This document shows, piece by piece, positions 1 through 13,871 of a stretch of 64,000 nucleotides of DNA. The notes under the pieces were generated by a model, which did not search any database, was not told the origin of the DNA, and saw only the letters and a list, made by a program, of their open reading frames with translations. The DNA is from Plasmopara viticola (taxonomy: Eukaryota; Oomycota; Peronosporomycetes; Peronosporales; Peronosporaceae): contig MBPM02000011.1 in NCBI GenBank assembly GCA_001695595.3, positions 930,001 through 994,000 of the forward strand, written 5' to 3'. The position numbers and the translations under genes are program-made. How positions within the stretch are numbered: position 1 is the stretch's first letter; each line of letters starts with the position of its first letter.

Positions 1-700
1 GCTCACTTCGAATTTAGGGATAAGGCTTGCGTGCTCCGCTTACAATACTGCGTCGCTTAGCATACTTAATGAAAAGCAACAATGCCTTAATCGAATTGCA
101 CGTTTTTATAATACTGCTCTCGTTACGTTGTAGATCGGGTCCGACCTTCTAATGAGATAGCAAATTTACTTTTTTGGCTCTCTTCGGATTGTAATTTACC
201 ACCTACATAAGCTATTCCTGAGCTGTTGCGACACAGTATTTCCCCGCTGACTCGCTAGAAGGACTTAAAAAGTTCAAGTGCCAGCAGCTCTTGTCCCATC
301 TTCGATACTCCCTTTTCAAGGAACTAAAATTTTGTCGCCTAATGACCGCTCTAAGCTTGGTTTGTCAACCATAACGTTGTACACTATAGCCGAGTCGCAC
401 CATTATTGATAAGGATTCGCCAAGAAGAAGCAGAGCGGCTCGACTGTATTAGCTGCCAAAAAGGTGTCTGACAGATTTTTCATCGTTCGAACGGGATATC
501 CCAGCTGTCTCGTTTAGGTTCACTTCGTCCCTCCGCAAATCTCTCCGTATAGAGACGTTCCCGAATTCTTCTGCTGTTTTTAAGCCTATCACATCTTGTC
601 TTTCTTCTCTAACACCTGACGTCATGATGCCGAGTATGGATCTACCGCCATGTATAGAGTATGGTCGAAGTGAGGTTGATTCCGCCCTGTCAGATGCTCA
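1..700. other. AT-rich region without a supported gene
   Basis: I see no gene, RNA or intact repeat here. Frames are short and stop-rich on both strands. Its right end, at 701-715, is the left copy of the target-site duplication of the SINE-like element that follows. Confidence 0.5.
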
Positions 701-715
701 CGCTAACATATTTGT

Positions 716-1047
716 ATTGTATTGTATTGTATTGTATTACGTTATCGCGTTGCCAAGTTATGCACATGCTAGGCTCAGTCTGGCTAGTCCACGGCATAGA
801 GTGGTGTCCGCATACGTCGGGTCTCGTTCGGCGGGCAGCGCAGCCAGACCCAAGGTCGTGAGGGTTTCCATTATTTTGTTTATTTCTGACTTGGTAAAAG
901 CCCAGGTGGCGCTCTGGTGCTGGAGACCGTCGCGTCGAGGGTGAGACTCGTTAGAGACCTGCAGATGTCCGAGAGCACCTGCCCGAAGCGCGCGAGCATT
1001 TAGCCCCCGCGCTTGGAAGGAGGGCGTCACCCCAACCTTTTCCGAAG
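716..1047 (-). mobile_element. SINE-like retroposon, copy 1
   Basis: About 330-bp GC-rich element, minus orientation. Read on its own strand it starts with tcggaaaaggttgggg and ends in a pentanucleotide tail of aataca/acaat units, seen here as the attgt run at 712-738. A perfect 15-bp target-site duplication, cgctaacatatttgt, lies at 701-715 and 1048-1062. Three more copies sit in the window (near 23.95, 36.2 and 45.9 kb), all with the same 5' boundary. A shared 5' end, a simple-repeat tail and a long target duplication are the marks of a SINE mobilised by LINE machinery. I did not find convincing pol III A and B boxes, so the origin of its head is open. Short frames inside it are conserved between copies only because the sequence is. 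Confidence 0.8.
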
Positions 1048-1062
1048 CGCTAACATATTTGT

Positions 1063-4000
1063 GGGTGAAAATCTATTTGTCTGATCTAAATCTAAGCGCT
1101 TATTTTATAAGCGACAGAAGCCCATAACCGAAAATTATAATGCAGTCGTTTAAGTGCTGAACTGGTCGAAATTGCAGAGTAGTATAGTTTTATCGCATCA
1201 GCGTGGACTGGTGATCTAAATATTTTAGTCTTTAATGTTGGAACAATTAAATCATGGGTTGACCGATGGCAGTATGACCTAGAACTTTGCCGCGAAGAAG
1301 ATAGCGAAGCTTGCTTTGCTGCCACGCCAGCGTACATAATCAGCTAATTTGATTTGAGATGTGGAGGAGATGGTACTTCACGAGCTCCCTAAGCACTACT
1401 AATTTTTTCACTTGTAAAAGCGGACCTCCTTCCTTTCAAACCGCCGTCTACTTAAATAGCCAGCCACGTTTAAGCGTGTGCTTCTCGCCATGGACTTTCA
1501 CATAATCTTACAAATAGGCAAATTGCTGCAGTGCTAATCTTCTTCGTTAATGCTCATCATGGTACGAGTTCAACTCAAATGCAGTGCATCAAGGTTCTTC
1601 TGCCGACCGGCAGAGCAAGGAAGATGTTAAAATGGATTTGAGCCATGACCCGCCAATATTGTAGCAACTTATCAAGGCCTCTCTTGTGCGTTTAAGCTGA
1701 GGTTTGGTCCTTTATATCATGGCACCTACGGTCTATCCATACGTAAGATTTTTTTTTCTTACAAAGAAACGTTCTTTTCTTGTCAATATGACGATGCTTG
1801 ACCTACTGATACCACATTTTGGCTCTGGGTATCAGCTTTTTTGCAAGACAACTTCTGTAGTATAAAACAGTGCATAAAGTTATAAGGATTTTAGCTAAAG
1901 GCATCCAAGCTTTGATACTCAATGCGAATATATTTCTAACTTTTCGTGTTCATTTCAAGTAAGAAAGCATTCTACGCAATGCAAGCAGGCTAGATAAGTC
2001 ACGCCTCGAAAGTGTCTTCGAACTGACCGACTTATTGCTTTTTAAAAGCTGAGTCTCTCAAAAATAGTCAATCTAAGACGACAACTACTTATTCCATTTT
2101 ACTGGATCATATGCCTGTTTCTTCCAGTCGCATTAACGCTCTACGAGTATTGTACCAGAAGTGATGTAGCTTTACTTTTTGCTGAAGCGCACTCTTTTTA
2201 AAGTATTTGCGACAAAAGGACCCTTGTAACTGTCTCACCCTTTTTAATAATCGATTTTTGGCCTTGTTCACCAACTTGGGTAAGTCATATCTTTCGTACC
2301 TGAGTTTCGGCTCAGTTCGCATCAGAAATTAGCCTGCTCAATTCGGCTCTTTTTAAAAACTTCATGATTTTGCTGTCTCTAAGGTCCTAGGTATTTTAAT
2401 GGACTAAGCCAAACTTAGTTCCTCTTTTTGTGAATGCGGCCGCACCGAACGTTTTGATTGGATGATAAGCATCGACTTACTTGACTTTTGGCGATTAATT
2501 CAAGCAAATTTGCGCGGGCCATGAAGTTAAAGGGCAGATTGATTGCTGTCTTACTAAAGGTTTTTCTTATGCCAAATTTAATCGCTCGTCGCTCGGCTGA
2601 ATATCTACTGGGGCACAAGTATAGAGCTGCCGATATTGTCTCGATTTAAAATTTAGCTTTTTCCTCTAATAAGCTTTTTTCTTAATCTTATCTTTAATGT
2701 CTACTCTTGATGCTTCAGCGTTCTAGTGTTTTAAATCAACATTTCCCGTAGTTTTTAACGTCTTGCAGTGTTTCTGATCAAAACCGGAATTAAGGGTGCT
2801 TTATTGACGAGAATAAATAATTGCCCGCATATATCTCTGCCAGGAATGTATACTGGAGTGAGGGTCAGCTACGACATATCCTTCTAATTTTTTGTAATTG
2901 CTAAGATCACTTTTAATCAGACAGTAAAGATTAATGATAGTATTAGCGTGACATGTCCGCCAAGCCCATTTTTAAGTTTCGTTAACAATTTGGGACTGCA
3001 ATAGTTTTTTATGTTTGGCATTTATTTTATGCTCAGTCAGCAATCCCAAAACAATTTTTTTTAACTTTTATTGCGCCACAATTGAAGCTTACTGTTTTGT
3101 CGGTGGACGTAATTTTAGGAGTGTCTAAAGATCCTTTCACAATATTATCCACCCATCGTCACTTTCGTTGCACCATTTTTTTGATCTGGTACTAACAATC
3201 TCTTTTTCGAACATCAGCTCTTTGACCCTCGGAAGCTAAAAGTCATTCTTCGCCGTCACATTTGAAGGTTAAAGTAAATCCGCGCCGCTATGTTTGGTGT
3301 GCATTTACGGCTAGTGATTGCTTTATGCTATACCGGTTGAAACTCCCTCGGCTTCGATGGAATATCTGTCGAACATTATCAGCTTCGTCCGTCTCGATAG
3401 GTCAAAAGGAATTCTTTTTTGCACCCCAATTCCAGAAGGATCGTATGACCATATTAGAGCACCGTAGCTATATATATCTTTTGTATAAATGTGGTTTAAG
3501 CTTGACCCAAAGATGTCTCAATTCTTTAAATTACTACAACAAGATGTTAATCTTGGTCTAGATATTACTTAGCTTATTGAAAGTCTACCAGTTAAAATTT
3601 GTTACTGTTTTGTGATATACGCGATCACTGTTGACAGATCAATTCCCGTGATTCGACATATCTTGCTTGCCTCGACTTTGTCCAAGCTTCCGATAATATC
3701 AGCTTGAAGGATTTGATCGAGTGCTACAACATTGGAAATTTGGACATTAATTTCGACATTGGGTTGAGATTGATCTTAACAAAATTCATTTTAAGTCATA
3801 ATTAGAACTTCACGCAACATTGTTTAATTTACGAGCCGGCTTTCAAAAGGAAGATCCACTTCTTCCCGGTTTATTTGTGCTCTTTCGGAAGATCTACTTT
3901 TTCCCGGTTTATTTGTGCTCTTTCTTCATTAAGTATTTATTTTGCTAAATGCGAGCGACTAGTGATTTTTTGCCATAATTATCGGTAAGTCATGATGCAA

Positions 4001-7000
4001 ATCGTTTATCTTGAAATTCAATTTACAGGATTGATTTTTTAAAGGCTACAGGCGCCCGAATCTTTGAGTCGTGTGCAAAGCTTTCGTATTGCCATCTTTT
4101 ACTTGAATTATCGATCGCATTAGAATTCACAGATGACTGTTAAGCTTAAAAAATGCGTTTTACATAATGAAGATTCACTTTTGTTTTGGGCATCGCTGTT
4201 GGACGTGCCGGCACCCAATACTTGGCTCGTTTGACTTCAAAAATGGAGAATATTCAAGCACGCTTTTCGCAGTGCAGCAATTTTAATAAAAACCATCATA
4301 TATCTAATTACTTCGACATTATTTAATAAAAATCTTAAGTCAAAATAGTCATGCTACAGCTGATTCCGCTCATGCGCAACTTTGTCAGTGATTTTCCTCG
4401 GTCGCAACTGACAATCTTGCTCTACGTGGACAACTATTTAGCAAGTGAGATTTTGCGGATACTTTATCGCATTTCTATATCTGGTCCACTATTTCCACTT
4501 ACTGAAGGGATGCCACCGCTACAAGGAGCAATAAGATCGCGATTAAGCTTTAATATAAGAATTTTATAAATACACGTGCTACATGACTAATCTGTTATGA
4601 TATCTTTCTTCGCTTTATATGGGCAAGCATTCCCTGATCGTAAGCTCCTTAATTTCTCGATTTTAAATGTAATTCAAGACCGACAACAGTTTGCAGTACA
4701 TACAGAGCTCTCTTAGGCGTCTCGTTCTCATACACCTGAGGCTCAAATCTCGCCTCGCGCATTGCTGCACCAAGACTCTAGAATTTATCTACTGTCATCT
4801 ATAAGCAGAACCGGCGCGATCGATATTTAACCGTTCGGTGGTCAAGATACCGTTTAAGCCTCCAACAATTCGATCAAGAGCTCTTCATAGTCCAATACCC
4901 ACCACTCCTTCCACTTTATCTTCTTTTTATTTCCATATCAAGCTCCAACCTAACTAAGAATCTTTCGAGGGTGCCTTTAGCGCGGTCTTCTTTGCTCCTA
5001 CGGCTATTCCCTTTTCGCCAAAATCACGATATACTGGTGTTTGGTACAAATATCGTCGACAAAAAGATGTTGTAAATTGTGTTTATCGGTTAACTATACC
5101 CGGAACTCTTTATCATCTACGAAAAGACTGTCACATGGCTTAACATATGTGGCGCCTCTTTTTACATCCGTTTGACAAAATTTCGGCCTCGATAAATCGC
5201 ACATGATTTCTTCATCGGTTGAGATTCCTTTTGAACACCAAGCTACTTTTGGTACACTCAAGCCGATTCGTCTTTTCTATTTTGATCGCTGCGTCTCATT
5301 TTACTTGCGTTGATATCATCGCAACAAAGCCATATTTGACGCGCCGCCTTTTGCTTCTAAGGTTAAATGTCACCAGCGTTTGATAATAGTTCGGTTTTAC
5401 TATCAGCAAGAAAACTTAGTGATGACTCACTCGCGTACAATATCCGACTTGACCTCCTGTATTTTGAATTATCTGGCTTACGCTTGTACCTTCTCCCTTT
5501 TCTTACGTCAATCAGCACTTCAAGTTTTTGTGCCATTGCCGCTGTAGCAGGTTTCTCGTGAGAGACAATATTCGATGGTGTTCGTCTACTCTATCAATAA
5601 CAACGTCATATTCCTAATTTGATTATGTTCAGCCTTTGGGTTTTAGCTTTCCTATGACTGGAAGCTTTCGAGAGAATCTTCTACCATGAGTACATTTAGT
5701 AGATCTACCAACAGATTTGAGAACCGATTCAGACATGGGCACAGTCATAGCCATGGTCGTGCTTTTACTTTACATGTAAGATTAAGATTGGAAAGCCTGT
5801 CCAATTTGTTCTTGACATTGTGCGATCCTGGCATGATACTTGAAAGCAAGTCTATACGTTGTACGGGTCTTCATATTCCTAACCGTGTATTCAGATACAA
5901 TTAAATGACGCGCGTTTTGCACAACACCAGCCGCGAAAACGTTTTTTGTATTGGACAATTGTTACTTTAAGAATAGCAATTACACCAGCGATAATTGCTC
6001 AAGACTCTCAGTTGCCCAAATATCACCTACGTTTATAAATTTCGGTAGCGGTGAACAATATACAGGCAAAAACGTCTTTTGTGGTCGTCAACGGCGCAAA
6101 CTATACAAATATCAAGTCCGGCGCATTTGAAAGCGTCTACTGAAGGTACGATTGAGTATACGAGAGAGTTGGTAGGCAGCCAACACTATCTGCGTAGTCC
6201 TTTCCTCCTTAGTGCGCAACGAGAGCTATTTTCTCATAAAAGCTCGGCTTTGCCCAGAAGAAGCAATCTGAGATTTTCTCTTGCGAAATTGACAGAAGAA
6301 AGAAAAGCGTTCTTCTCGGCTTCGACTGTTTATAGTAGAATCTCGGCTGTCAGACGACAAATAAAGCCTTTGGTAGGTATAAGCACCTTTGATGGTTAGC
6401 GTAGAAATTGTTTGAACATGTGCGATGGTGTGCATCAACAAAAATGCAATGTTGTAACGTCGATAAGTATCAGCGCGTGCTCAACTATTTTATTAGAGAT
6501 GGATTAATATACACCATATTTTGTTAATGCATACCAGTATTAGTGGAAAGCTTAATACTTGTATCTCAAACGCCCTTTTTTTAAACTAGCATGCTTGCCT
6601 GGCCTTTGAGTTCTTCTACCCTATTTCTACTTACCGCCAAAATCTTCCATATACGACATAAAAGTACATAACATGATGCTCTATAAGGAAACTATAGACC
6701 TTAATCTGCAAACAATAATGTACTTAGATTTAACAATACAGACTTGATAACATACAATATTTGGACGGATTTATTGAGATAATTTCAGGTAACATATTTT
6801 TTTGATCGAACAGCAAAACCTTTTAGTGGGTGTCTTTTGAAGAAATAAAGTAGACTCCCGTCAGACACTTTGACTTTCGATCATGCGATTTTACTTTTAA
6901 GGTGGAGTGCTTGACGCGTCAGCTGTCAGATCTAGAAAGTTATTCAATTACTTTTGAGGAAACTAAAAGCGACGAGTCGCCCGAAATTTGAAAATGCCAA

Positions 7001-8040
7001 CTTCTTTTCAAAATGGGACCATTTTTCTATTGTCGAAAAAGTCTTTATCCGCAAAAAAAACTTGCGAAAGCCATTGCTCATAATCCGTTGAATACATGGT
7101 CTGCTACTAGCTAAACGAGGAAGCGAGCCAATTGAGTGCTTACATTGGCGACATCGAGATAATGAGCCTTATTCCTCGTCACATGTTGGGGTTGAACGAG
7201 GAGGACATCCAAACCAAAAAGCAAATAATGACCTTGCTCATTATCTTGTAGCTGGTCACATTTAAAATTAGCAGTACATCAATGACACAATTTTTTCGAT
7301 AATGTGAATTGAAGAAGTGGTATCATTAGTGGAATGACACAATAATACTTCTATTATATGCCCATGACAATGAAAGTGAGCTAGTTCGGATGAAAGGTCG
7401 CAGATTAGGTTACGACGTCTATGATTGTGTCATCCGTGGCTTGTGCGTTTCCTCACAACTGATTTCAGCAGCAGTAGTATCATACACTATTGGGGTGAAA
7501 TTAAAGGTTTGTTGTCGGACAAGGCTTCTGCGGCAAGCGGGGAAAATTTATCGTTTAGAAACACTAGCATTGTGGGCGGTCACAAAGAGAAGTGTTAGTT
7601 GCTAATAGCAGTTTAATAAGTGATATTTTGGAGAGCACTTGTGTATATGTGTCTTGTTAGACCTTCGTTGGTGACTCTCAGCTATCTATTGCCACCGCGT
7701 CAAAAGCTATCATTCCTCTTTTTCCCGTCTAGACTTTTACACATCCTGGATACATGTCAATCAATACGGTTCTTGACTACCCGGACCTTGCGTCTAGTCT
7801 GAATGTGTGTAACTGCCTATTTGTATGTACAGTGCTACTGCATATGTAATTTGGAGCCATATAAATACATCGAGTGATGGCCATTACCGCTTTACACATG
7901 CCAACCATCAAGGAAGTGTCAACGCATCCGAGCTTGACATTCAAAAGACGAAACGTTTAAACGGACCATTTTTTAAACCGCACTTAAAGCAGGATTCGAA
8001 CAAAATGCACAGGTCAGCTTATTGATCGGTGTATGACGGT
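1063..8040. other. Gene-poor decayed intergenic DNA
   Basis: Long AT-rich stretch with no frame above about 106 codons and nothing I can assign to a family. It probably holds repeats decayed beyond recognition. The one clear structure is the 38-bp tandem repeat at 3849-3924. Confidence 0.45.
3849..3924. repeat. 38-bp tandem duplication
   Basis: Two adjacent 38-bp units, 3849-3886 and 3887-3924. Both start ggaagatc and end tttatttgtgctctttc, and they differ at only a few bases. No coding role is visible. Confidence 0.8.
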
Positions 8041-8080
8041 TTCGACATGTACGTCACATGACCGCCCTGCTAGAAAGGTT

Positions 8081-10080
8081 TTAAAAGATCGATTGATCGA
8101 TTTGGAGGTCGACGAATAAAACAAATCCGCTTCTGATTCTACTCAGTTTTTCATGTGTCTTCCGTGTTAGTTTCACCAAGCCACCAAATTTTGAACAGAA
8201 GGTTCCCTGGTCCTTACGGAGCCCGATGGCGGCTTTAACGAGCCACTCTTTGAGGCCATAGGCTAACATAATTGTTTCATTTTATGCCGATACCTAAGGT
8301 CGATACTGTTATAATAATATGAAACAAGATGCAGCTTCATTTCCTTCGAATACCACAACCGAGATGGACATATACATCTTGGCGCGAATATCTATGACAG
8401 AGCAAAAACTTTGTGGCGGACATCCAAATTCCTGCCGTTGAAAAGCACCATATCACCAACTCCGAATCCTGTACACGTCTATTTTGGACGTGATGATACT
8501 TCATGAGATTGTTCATCCGGTCCTGTGCGACTTTAAGTAGAGTATCCTGAAGAAGTAAAAAATTGTACTGATTTTCCAACTTGTAGAATTCTGGATCTGA
8601 TGCCAATCAATTAGCATATAAAGGACACATTCTTGATCTTTTTTGGACGGCGACATAGCGATTATAAAGTGATCACGGCCATCTCAGCTAAATGCCAAAA
8701 GTTATCCAGTCACATGTGCTGGGTTGACGACATCTCGGAAAACGTCATTAATCAAACGATTAGTCTCTCCGTTTGTCCACTCACTTGCAGCCTTAAAGCT
8801 AAAAGCAAATTGTGCTGCGTTTATACAGCATATAGGATTGCTTTCCATAATAGATGTAAAACTGATGCCTCGGTCGGACACAGTAGTCGTTGACATATCA
8901 TAGTCCTTCATATTTTTTTTCGAAAATCCTTTGCAGTTATTGCTGTATCGTCCGTTGCTTCGTAGCCATCAACGTTAGGCGATCAATAATCACCCTCACG
9001 GTCTTGGTATACAGTGAGGACGCGATGGAGTCCACTCCTCAATAAAATTGAAAATACAGTAGTGGACAACCCACTAAAAATACAGTGGTGCCTAACTAGT
9101 AATTAACAGGTGTCCAAATTTTATCGTCTACTAAATTGCGATTATTATCTCTTTGTTAGATCTATATGGACCTAAATCGGTCAATTTGTCGTATAAGCTT
9201 TAAAGATATTTTATCGGAAAATTCTTATAGCATTCGACCCATCCAACCCTAAACATTTAGAAACTGGAGTAATTCTGGCGATAAGTTTGTCTAGCCTTGT
9301 TGCGTTGACACATTTTATAAGCGTTGATGTGACGCTGGATGTACATCGTCAGTTTTGGCCAGTAATTCTTTCTACGCACGCCCAGATAAATATTGTAAGA
9401 TCTTTGGTGGCATGTAGAAGTACGTGCTTCTCACAGATGACGCTATCTTTCAGATCTTCATTGTTAAAAATATACAGTCGTGGAGTACCATGTTTGTCTC
9501 TTTGGTCATACAAACAACCATCCTGCAATTACATCCTCTCCTTTTTTCGGAATTTATAAGATAAACGGCAGGTCTCGATGCCACGAATACATATTCTTGC
9601 GGATTAAGCAACTGTAACCAGTTTTGTCCTGACTTCAGCCACAATTTTGCAATTCTTAGCCTCTTTCAATAGCTCTTGTAAACAAACATTATAAGGTTTT
9701 CTCTCGAGTTTTGGATTGCCTTTCAATGCATCAGCACGATGTAACTTTCATGTGAAATCTGCTTGAATAGAGGTTAATAAGCAGCAAGCCGATTGAAACA
9801 TTGAAATACTCGAGGTTTGTTACCTTCTGTGTCTCAGTCATCTCAATAATTATTGCGATCCGTTTTGACCATAAATGGACGATCGAGAAAATTCACACGC
9901 ATACTTTGGCGCATGCATGATCGCAAGCAGCTCTTGCTCCTGAACACATTCGTTTTGCTTGCTGTCATCGGCCCTCGGCCCGCAAAGCAATGATATGGTC
10001 TAGCTCGCCTTTTTTTTGAACAAGGAAGCATCCATTCGGACACCACGTCGCTACATAAAGACTTCAAATTTCTCACACTT
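8081..10080 (-). pseudogene. Decayed Ty3/Gypsy retrotransposon pol (RNase H to integrase)
   Basis: On the minus strand, pieces of a Gypsy polyprotein occur in the right order but with many stops and frameshifts. Near 9843-10076 an RNase H piece ends LDRPFMVKTDR. Near 9280-9560 there is an H2C2/linker-like piece with RDKHGTPRLYI and NNEDLKD. At 8702-8911 an integrase core piece reads SDRGISFTS, then a TNGETNRL segment resembling the conserved QTDGQTER block. At 8337-8606 is the post-core segment, AQDRMNNLMKYHH followed by FSTAGIW. The family order is RNase H before integrase, which fits Ty3/Gypsy and not Copia. I found no LTRs, protease or reverse transcriptase, so this is a truncated remnant, long inactive. 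Confidence 0.7.
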
Positions 10081-10775
10081 CCACCTAACCTTTAGCATCG
10101 TCATCAATTGTCAACATCTGTAATGCCTCACCGAATGAGTCCATCAATTTTGTTCCGGGGCTTCTCTAGCAAACCGAGCACTGTACTCTTTGCTGTGCTG
10201 GCCAGGGTTTGCGTTCATGTCTTGTCCAAGTCAGGCCTGCGCCTAATCTTTTTGTCCTAGTATATGACAGCTACAATCTTTACTTACAAGTGGAGCTTAG
10301 TCTTCAGGCATCCACTTTTTCTCGAATCATCGGGGGCATCTCACCGTGCTCTCTCACCTACATTTTTATGATAACTAGTTTTTAGTACCTTGTCCCCTCG
10401 TATCTTCGCGACCTTTTTTTCTTTTATAAACTGTGGTAACTCTTTCTAGTACCTCGTCCACTCGTATTTTTTTTCGGTTATGGACGGTGAAAAGAACAAA
10501 TTTGTGTTGAGTGCTAGGAATTTAATGTCCAAAAGAAGAAATTAGCTTCTTTGCAAAAGGGCACGAGGTACATCATGTCTAATTATATCTGCTTTCTGAA
10601 TCTATTAAGAACACTGAACATTTTTTTCTAAATTGCAAAAAGATCAAATAATTAAAAATTCTAAATTTTATTCAAGCCTCGTCACCCGAGCGCTATAAGT
10701 CAAGTTTCGTGTACCAGCAGCATCTCTACTAGCTCCACAAAAGAACGATTTTGCGTATACGTGGGTGACTTCACT
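10081..10775. other. Intergenic DNA, nothing identified
   Basis: Between the Gypsy remnant and the tandem duplication. Gypsy reverse transcriptase would be expected here on the minus strand, but I could not recognise it. Confidence 0.35.
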
Positions 10776-12331
10776 TGAAGCAAACAGACCATCTGTAAAA
10801 AGAGCGGTCAGCCAGTTTAGTAACCGAAAAGTACGACAACAAGTTTATCTTTGCAGTAGATTGGCTTTTGCAAAGCCTGAGATGACCCAGTCACAACCCC
10901 CGGAAAGGGCAGTCTGATCATCGTGGAGAAGTCTGAGAGACTCGCCTAGCGAGTCGTTCAGCGTACTGAATCGGTGGCTATTGTAAATTCAATTATGTTC
11001 ATTTTGGCAAGATTTCAGTAAGGTCGCTTGTTGTATGTGAACTTTAAGACGACGCGCCTAGAACGTAGCCGCATAAGTATTATATATTATCCGTTGTCTG
11101 TGTCAATGCTTGTCTGCTTCTTATAGCAAGTACAACTTGCTTAAAGGTCACTACGTCGCTCGGTCAAGCTGGACGTCGGATCGACATGACTCTCGCCAAA
11201 AGAAAACCATCATTGTCTATTATTCAAAATTTTTCTTGTTCCTTCGATACAAATGCACTGCATGTATGTTGCGCCGTGATCTGTGCGGGCCAAAAATCTT
11301 TCCGCTTCTATCGGTGTTGTCCAAAAGAGCTTCGTATGATGAAAACAAAAACACCTCAGAAATATAGCGCATGAGACAAACCAAAATTTTCTTCACAGGC
11401 ACGCCATACGCCACTTGCGTAGTCCAAGAATGTTTATTCTTTAAGTTGCTAAAGTCGAATTTTTAACCTTGTCCTCTGCTAATCAGAGTCATTTGTTATT
11501 TAAAGTTCTGTCCTGCAGCGAGTGCAATATGCATATGTGTAAAACCTGATCGTCATTAACAAATAGACCATCCCTTTGTATAAACACTTTTTCTCTACTG
11601 TCTGACAGTATCATAGCAAAAAATTTAATACATTGTTATATCACGGGTGCTTCAATGCTAGAGTCGACCAAGATTGAAGCTTAGCTTAAGTTGGTGAATA
11701 GCTGATCCGATATGTAAGTCGATCATGGTTTATATGACACATGGGTCTCAGCCGATCGTGTCGCAACCCTATATCACTTTCTTGAATATTAAGTTTTAAT
11801 AGTAGATCTAGTCACTCGTGGATATAAGCCAATTTTTTAATCTTCTTTGTCACGTATCACATTGATTGTATTTTAGTGATCGAGCAATACAGATACGTTC
11901 TCCGCTATGAGTTCTTTTAGATCCAATCCATCAACTTTCCAGTCATTGGTATCACATCCGATCGATAAGGTCAGCTGATAGTCCCTTGACCACTTCACCA
12001 TAGCTCTTTCTGTCAGCACGTCACAGAGCAAAATGACAAACGTTAATGTCGGTTTCTAATACCGACAAATTAATTAAGTTAATGTCTTTCTCGCTTCTCC
12101 TTCATACAGTTCATTTTGGTCGGGCTTTGTCGTCGATACATGCATCATATGGACAGATTGTGAGTCATTGTGAGTCATCTCGACTAAATTTGGCATATTG
12201 AAATATGTGTGCGGCATTTTAGCGCATTAAAAGGAAGCAATGAGATTTGCAGCAAGTTTACCGAAAACCCCAGCGAACGGTCTTTGTGTCAGATTCTCAA
12301 TTGACAGACACCTCTCAGACCATGCACCCTA
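10776..12331. repeat. 1.55-kb tandem duplication, unit A
   Basis: First unit of a head-to-tail duplication with an offset of 1556 bp. It begins tgaagcaaacagaccatctg and ends catgcaccctat, where unit B starts at once. The units are nearly identical apart from three indels of roughly 20-70 bp and scattered substitutions. For example, unit A carries about 70 bp near 11577-11648 that unit B lacks. Short frames inside, such as the one from 11186, are present in both units but look like no known protein. Its high identity makes it far younger than the ruined repeats around it. Confidence 0.85.
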
Positions 12332-13871
12332 TGAAGCAAACAGACCATCTGTAAAAAGAGCGGTCAGCCAGTTTACTAACCGAAAAGTACGACAACAAGT
12401 TTATCTTTGCAGTAGATTGGCTTTTGCAAATCCTGAGATGACCCAATCACAACCCCCGGAAAGGGCAGTCTGATCATCGTGGAGAAGTCTGAGAGTCTCG
12501 CCTAGCGAGTCGTTCAGCGTACTGAATCGGTGGCTATTGTAAATTCAGTTATGTTCATTTTGGCAAAATTTCAGTAAGGTCGCTTGTTGTATGTGAACTT
12601 TAAGACGACGCGCCTAGAACGTAGCCGCATAAGTATTATATATTATCCGTTGTCTGTGTCAATGCTTGTCTGCTTCTTATAGCAAGTACAACTTGCTCAA
12701 AGGTTACTACGTCGCTCGGTCAAGCTGGACGTCGGATCGACATGACTCTCGCCAAAAGAAAACCATCATTGTCTATTATTCAAAATTTTTCTTGTTCCTT
12801 CGATACAAATGCACTGCATGTATGTTGCGCCGTGATCTGTGCGGGCCAAAAATCTTTCCGCTTGTTTTGGTGTTGTCCAAAAGAGCTTCGTATGATGGAA
12901 ACAAAAACACCTCAGAAACATAGCGCATGAGACAAGACAGAATTTTCTTCATAGGCACGCCATACGCCACTTGCGTAGTCCAAGAATGTTTATTCTTTAA
13001 GTTGCTAAAGTCGAAATTCTAACCTTGTCCTCTGCTAATCAAAGTCATTTGTTATTTAGAGTTCTATCCTGCAGCGAGTGCAATATGCATATATGTAAAA
13101 CCTGATCGTCATTAACAAATAGACCATCCCTTGTGCTTCAATGCTAGAGTCGACCAAGATTGAAGCTTAGCTTAAGTTGGTGAATAGCTGATCCGATATG
13201 TAAGTCGATCATGGTTTATATGACACATGGGTCTCAGCCGATCGTGTCGCAACCCTATATCACTTTCTTGAATATTAAGTTTTAATAGTAGATCTAGTCA
13301 CTCGTGGCACAATATATCGATCCTTTCACAATTTGGATATAAGCCAATTTTTTAATCTTCTTTGTCACGTATCACATTGATTGTATTTTAGTGATCGAGC
13401 AATACAGATACGTTCTCCGCTATGAGTTCTTTTAGATCCATTCCATCAACTTTCTAGTCATTGGTATCACATCCGATCGATAAGGTCAGCTGATAGTCCC
13501 TTGACCACTTCACCATAGCTCTTTCTGTCAGCACGTCACAGACCAAAATGACAAACGTCAGTGCACCCATGCTTTTCTATCGTAATGTCGGTTTCTAATA
13601 CCGACAAATTAATTAAGTTAATGTCTTTCTCGCTTCTCCTTCATACAGTTCATTTTGGTCGGGTTTTGTCGTCGATACATGCATCATATGGACAGGTTGT
13701 GAGTCAATGTGAGTCATCTCGACTAGATTTGGCATATTGAAATATGTGTGCGGCATTTTAGCGCATTAACAGGGAGCAATGAGACTTGCAGCAAGTTTAC
13801 CGAAAACCCCAGCGAACGGTCTTTGTGTCGGAATCTCAATTGACAGATATCTCTCAGACCATGCACCCTAT
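12332..13871. repeat. 1.55-kb tandem duplication, unit B
   Basis: Second unit of the duplication, 1540 bp. It lacks the roughly 70-bp segment of unit A. It holds about 27 bp extra near 13307-13334 and about 25 bp extra near 13559-13583. The end at catgcaccctat fixes the unit boundary. The 77-codon frame at 12240-12473 crosses the A/B junction and so is an artefact of the duplication. Confidence 0.85.

Noticed and set aside
624..1030. Overlapping 66-106 codon frames on both strands, with a version repeated near 23.97 kb
   Set aside because: They lie in the SINE-like element; their similarity follows from repeat identity and the frames differ in length and ending between copies.
5020..5100. 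FVDDI-like segment on the minus strand suggesting a reverse transcriptase
   Set aside because: Only five residues fit; no flanking reverse transcriptase block could be read on either side.
12240..12473. 77-codon frame across the tandem junction
   Set aside because: It exists only because unit A joins unit B; the single-copy sequence does not encode it.
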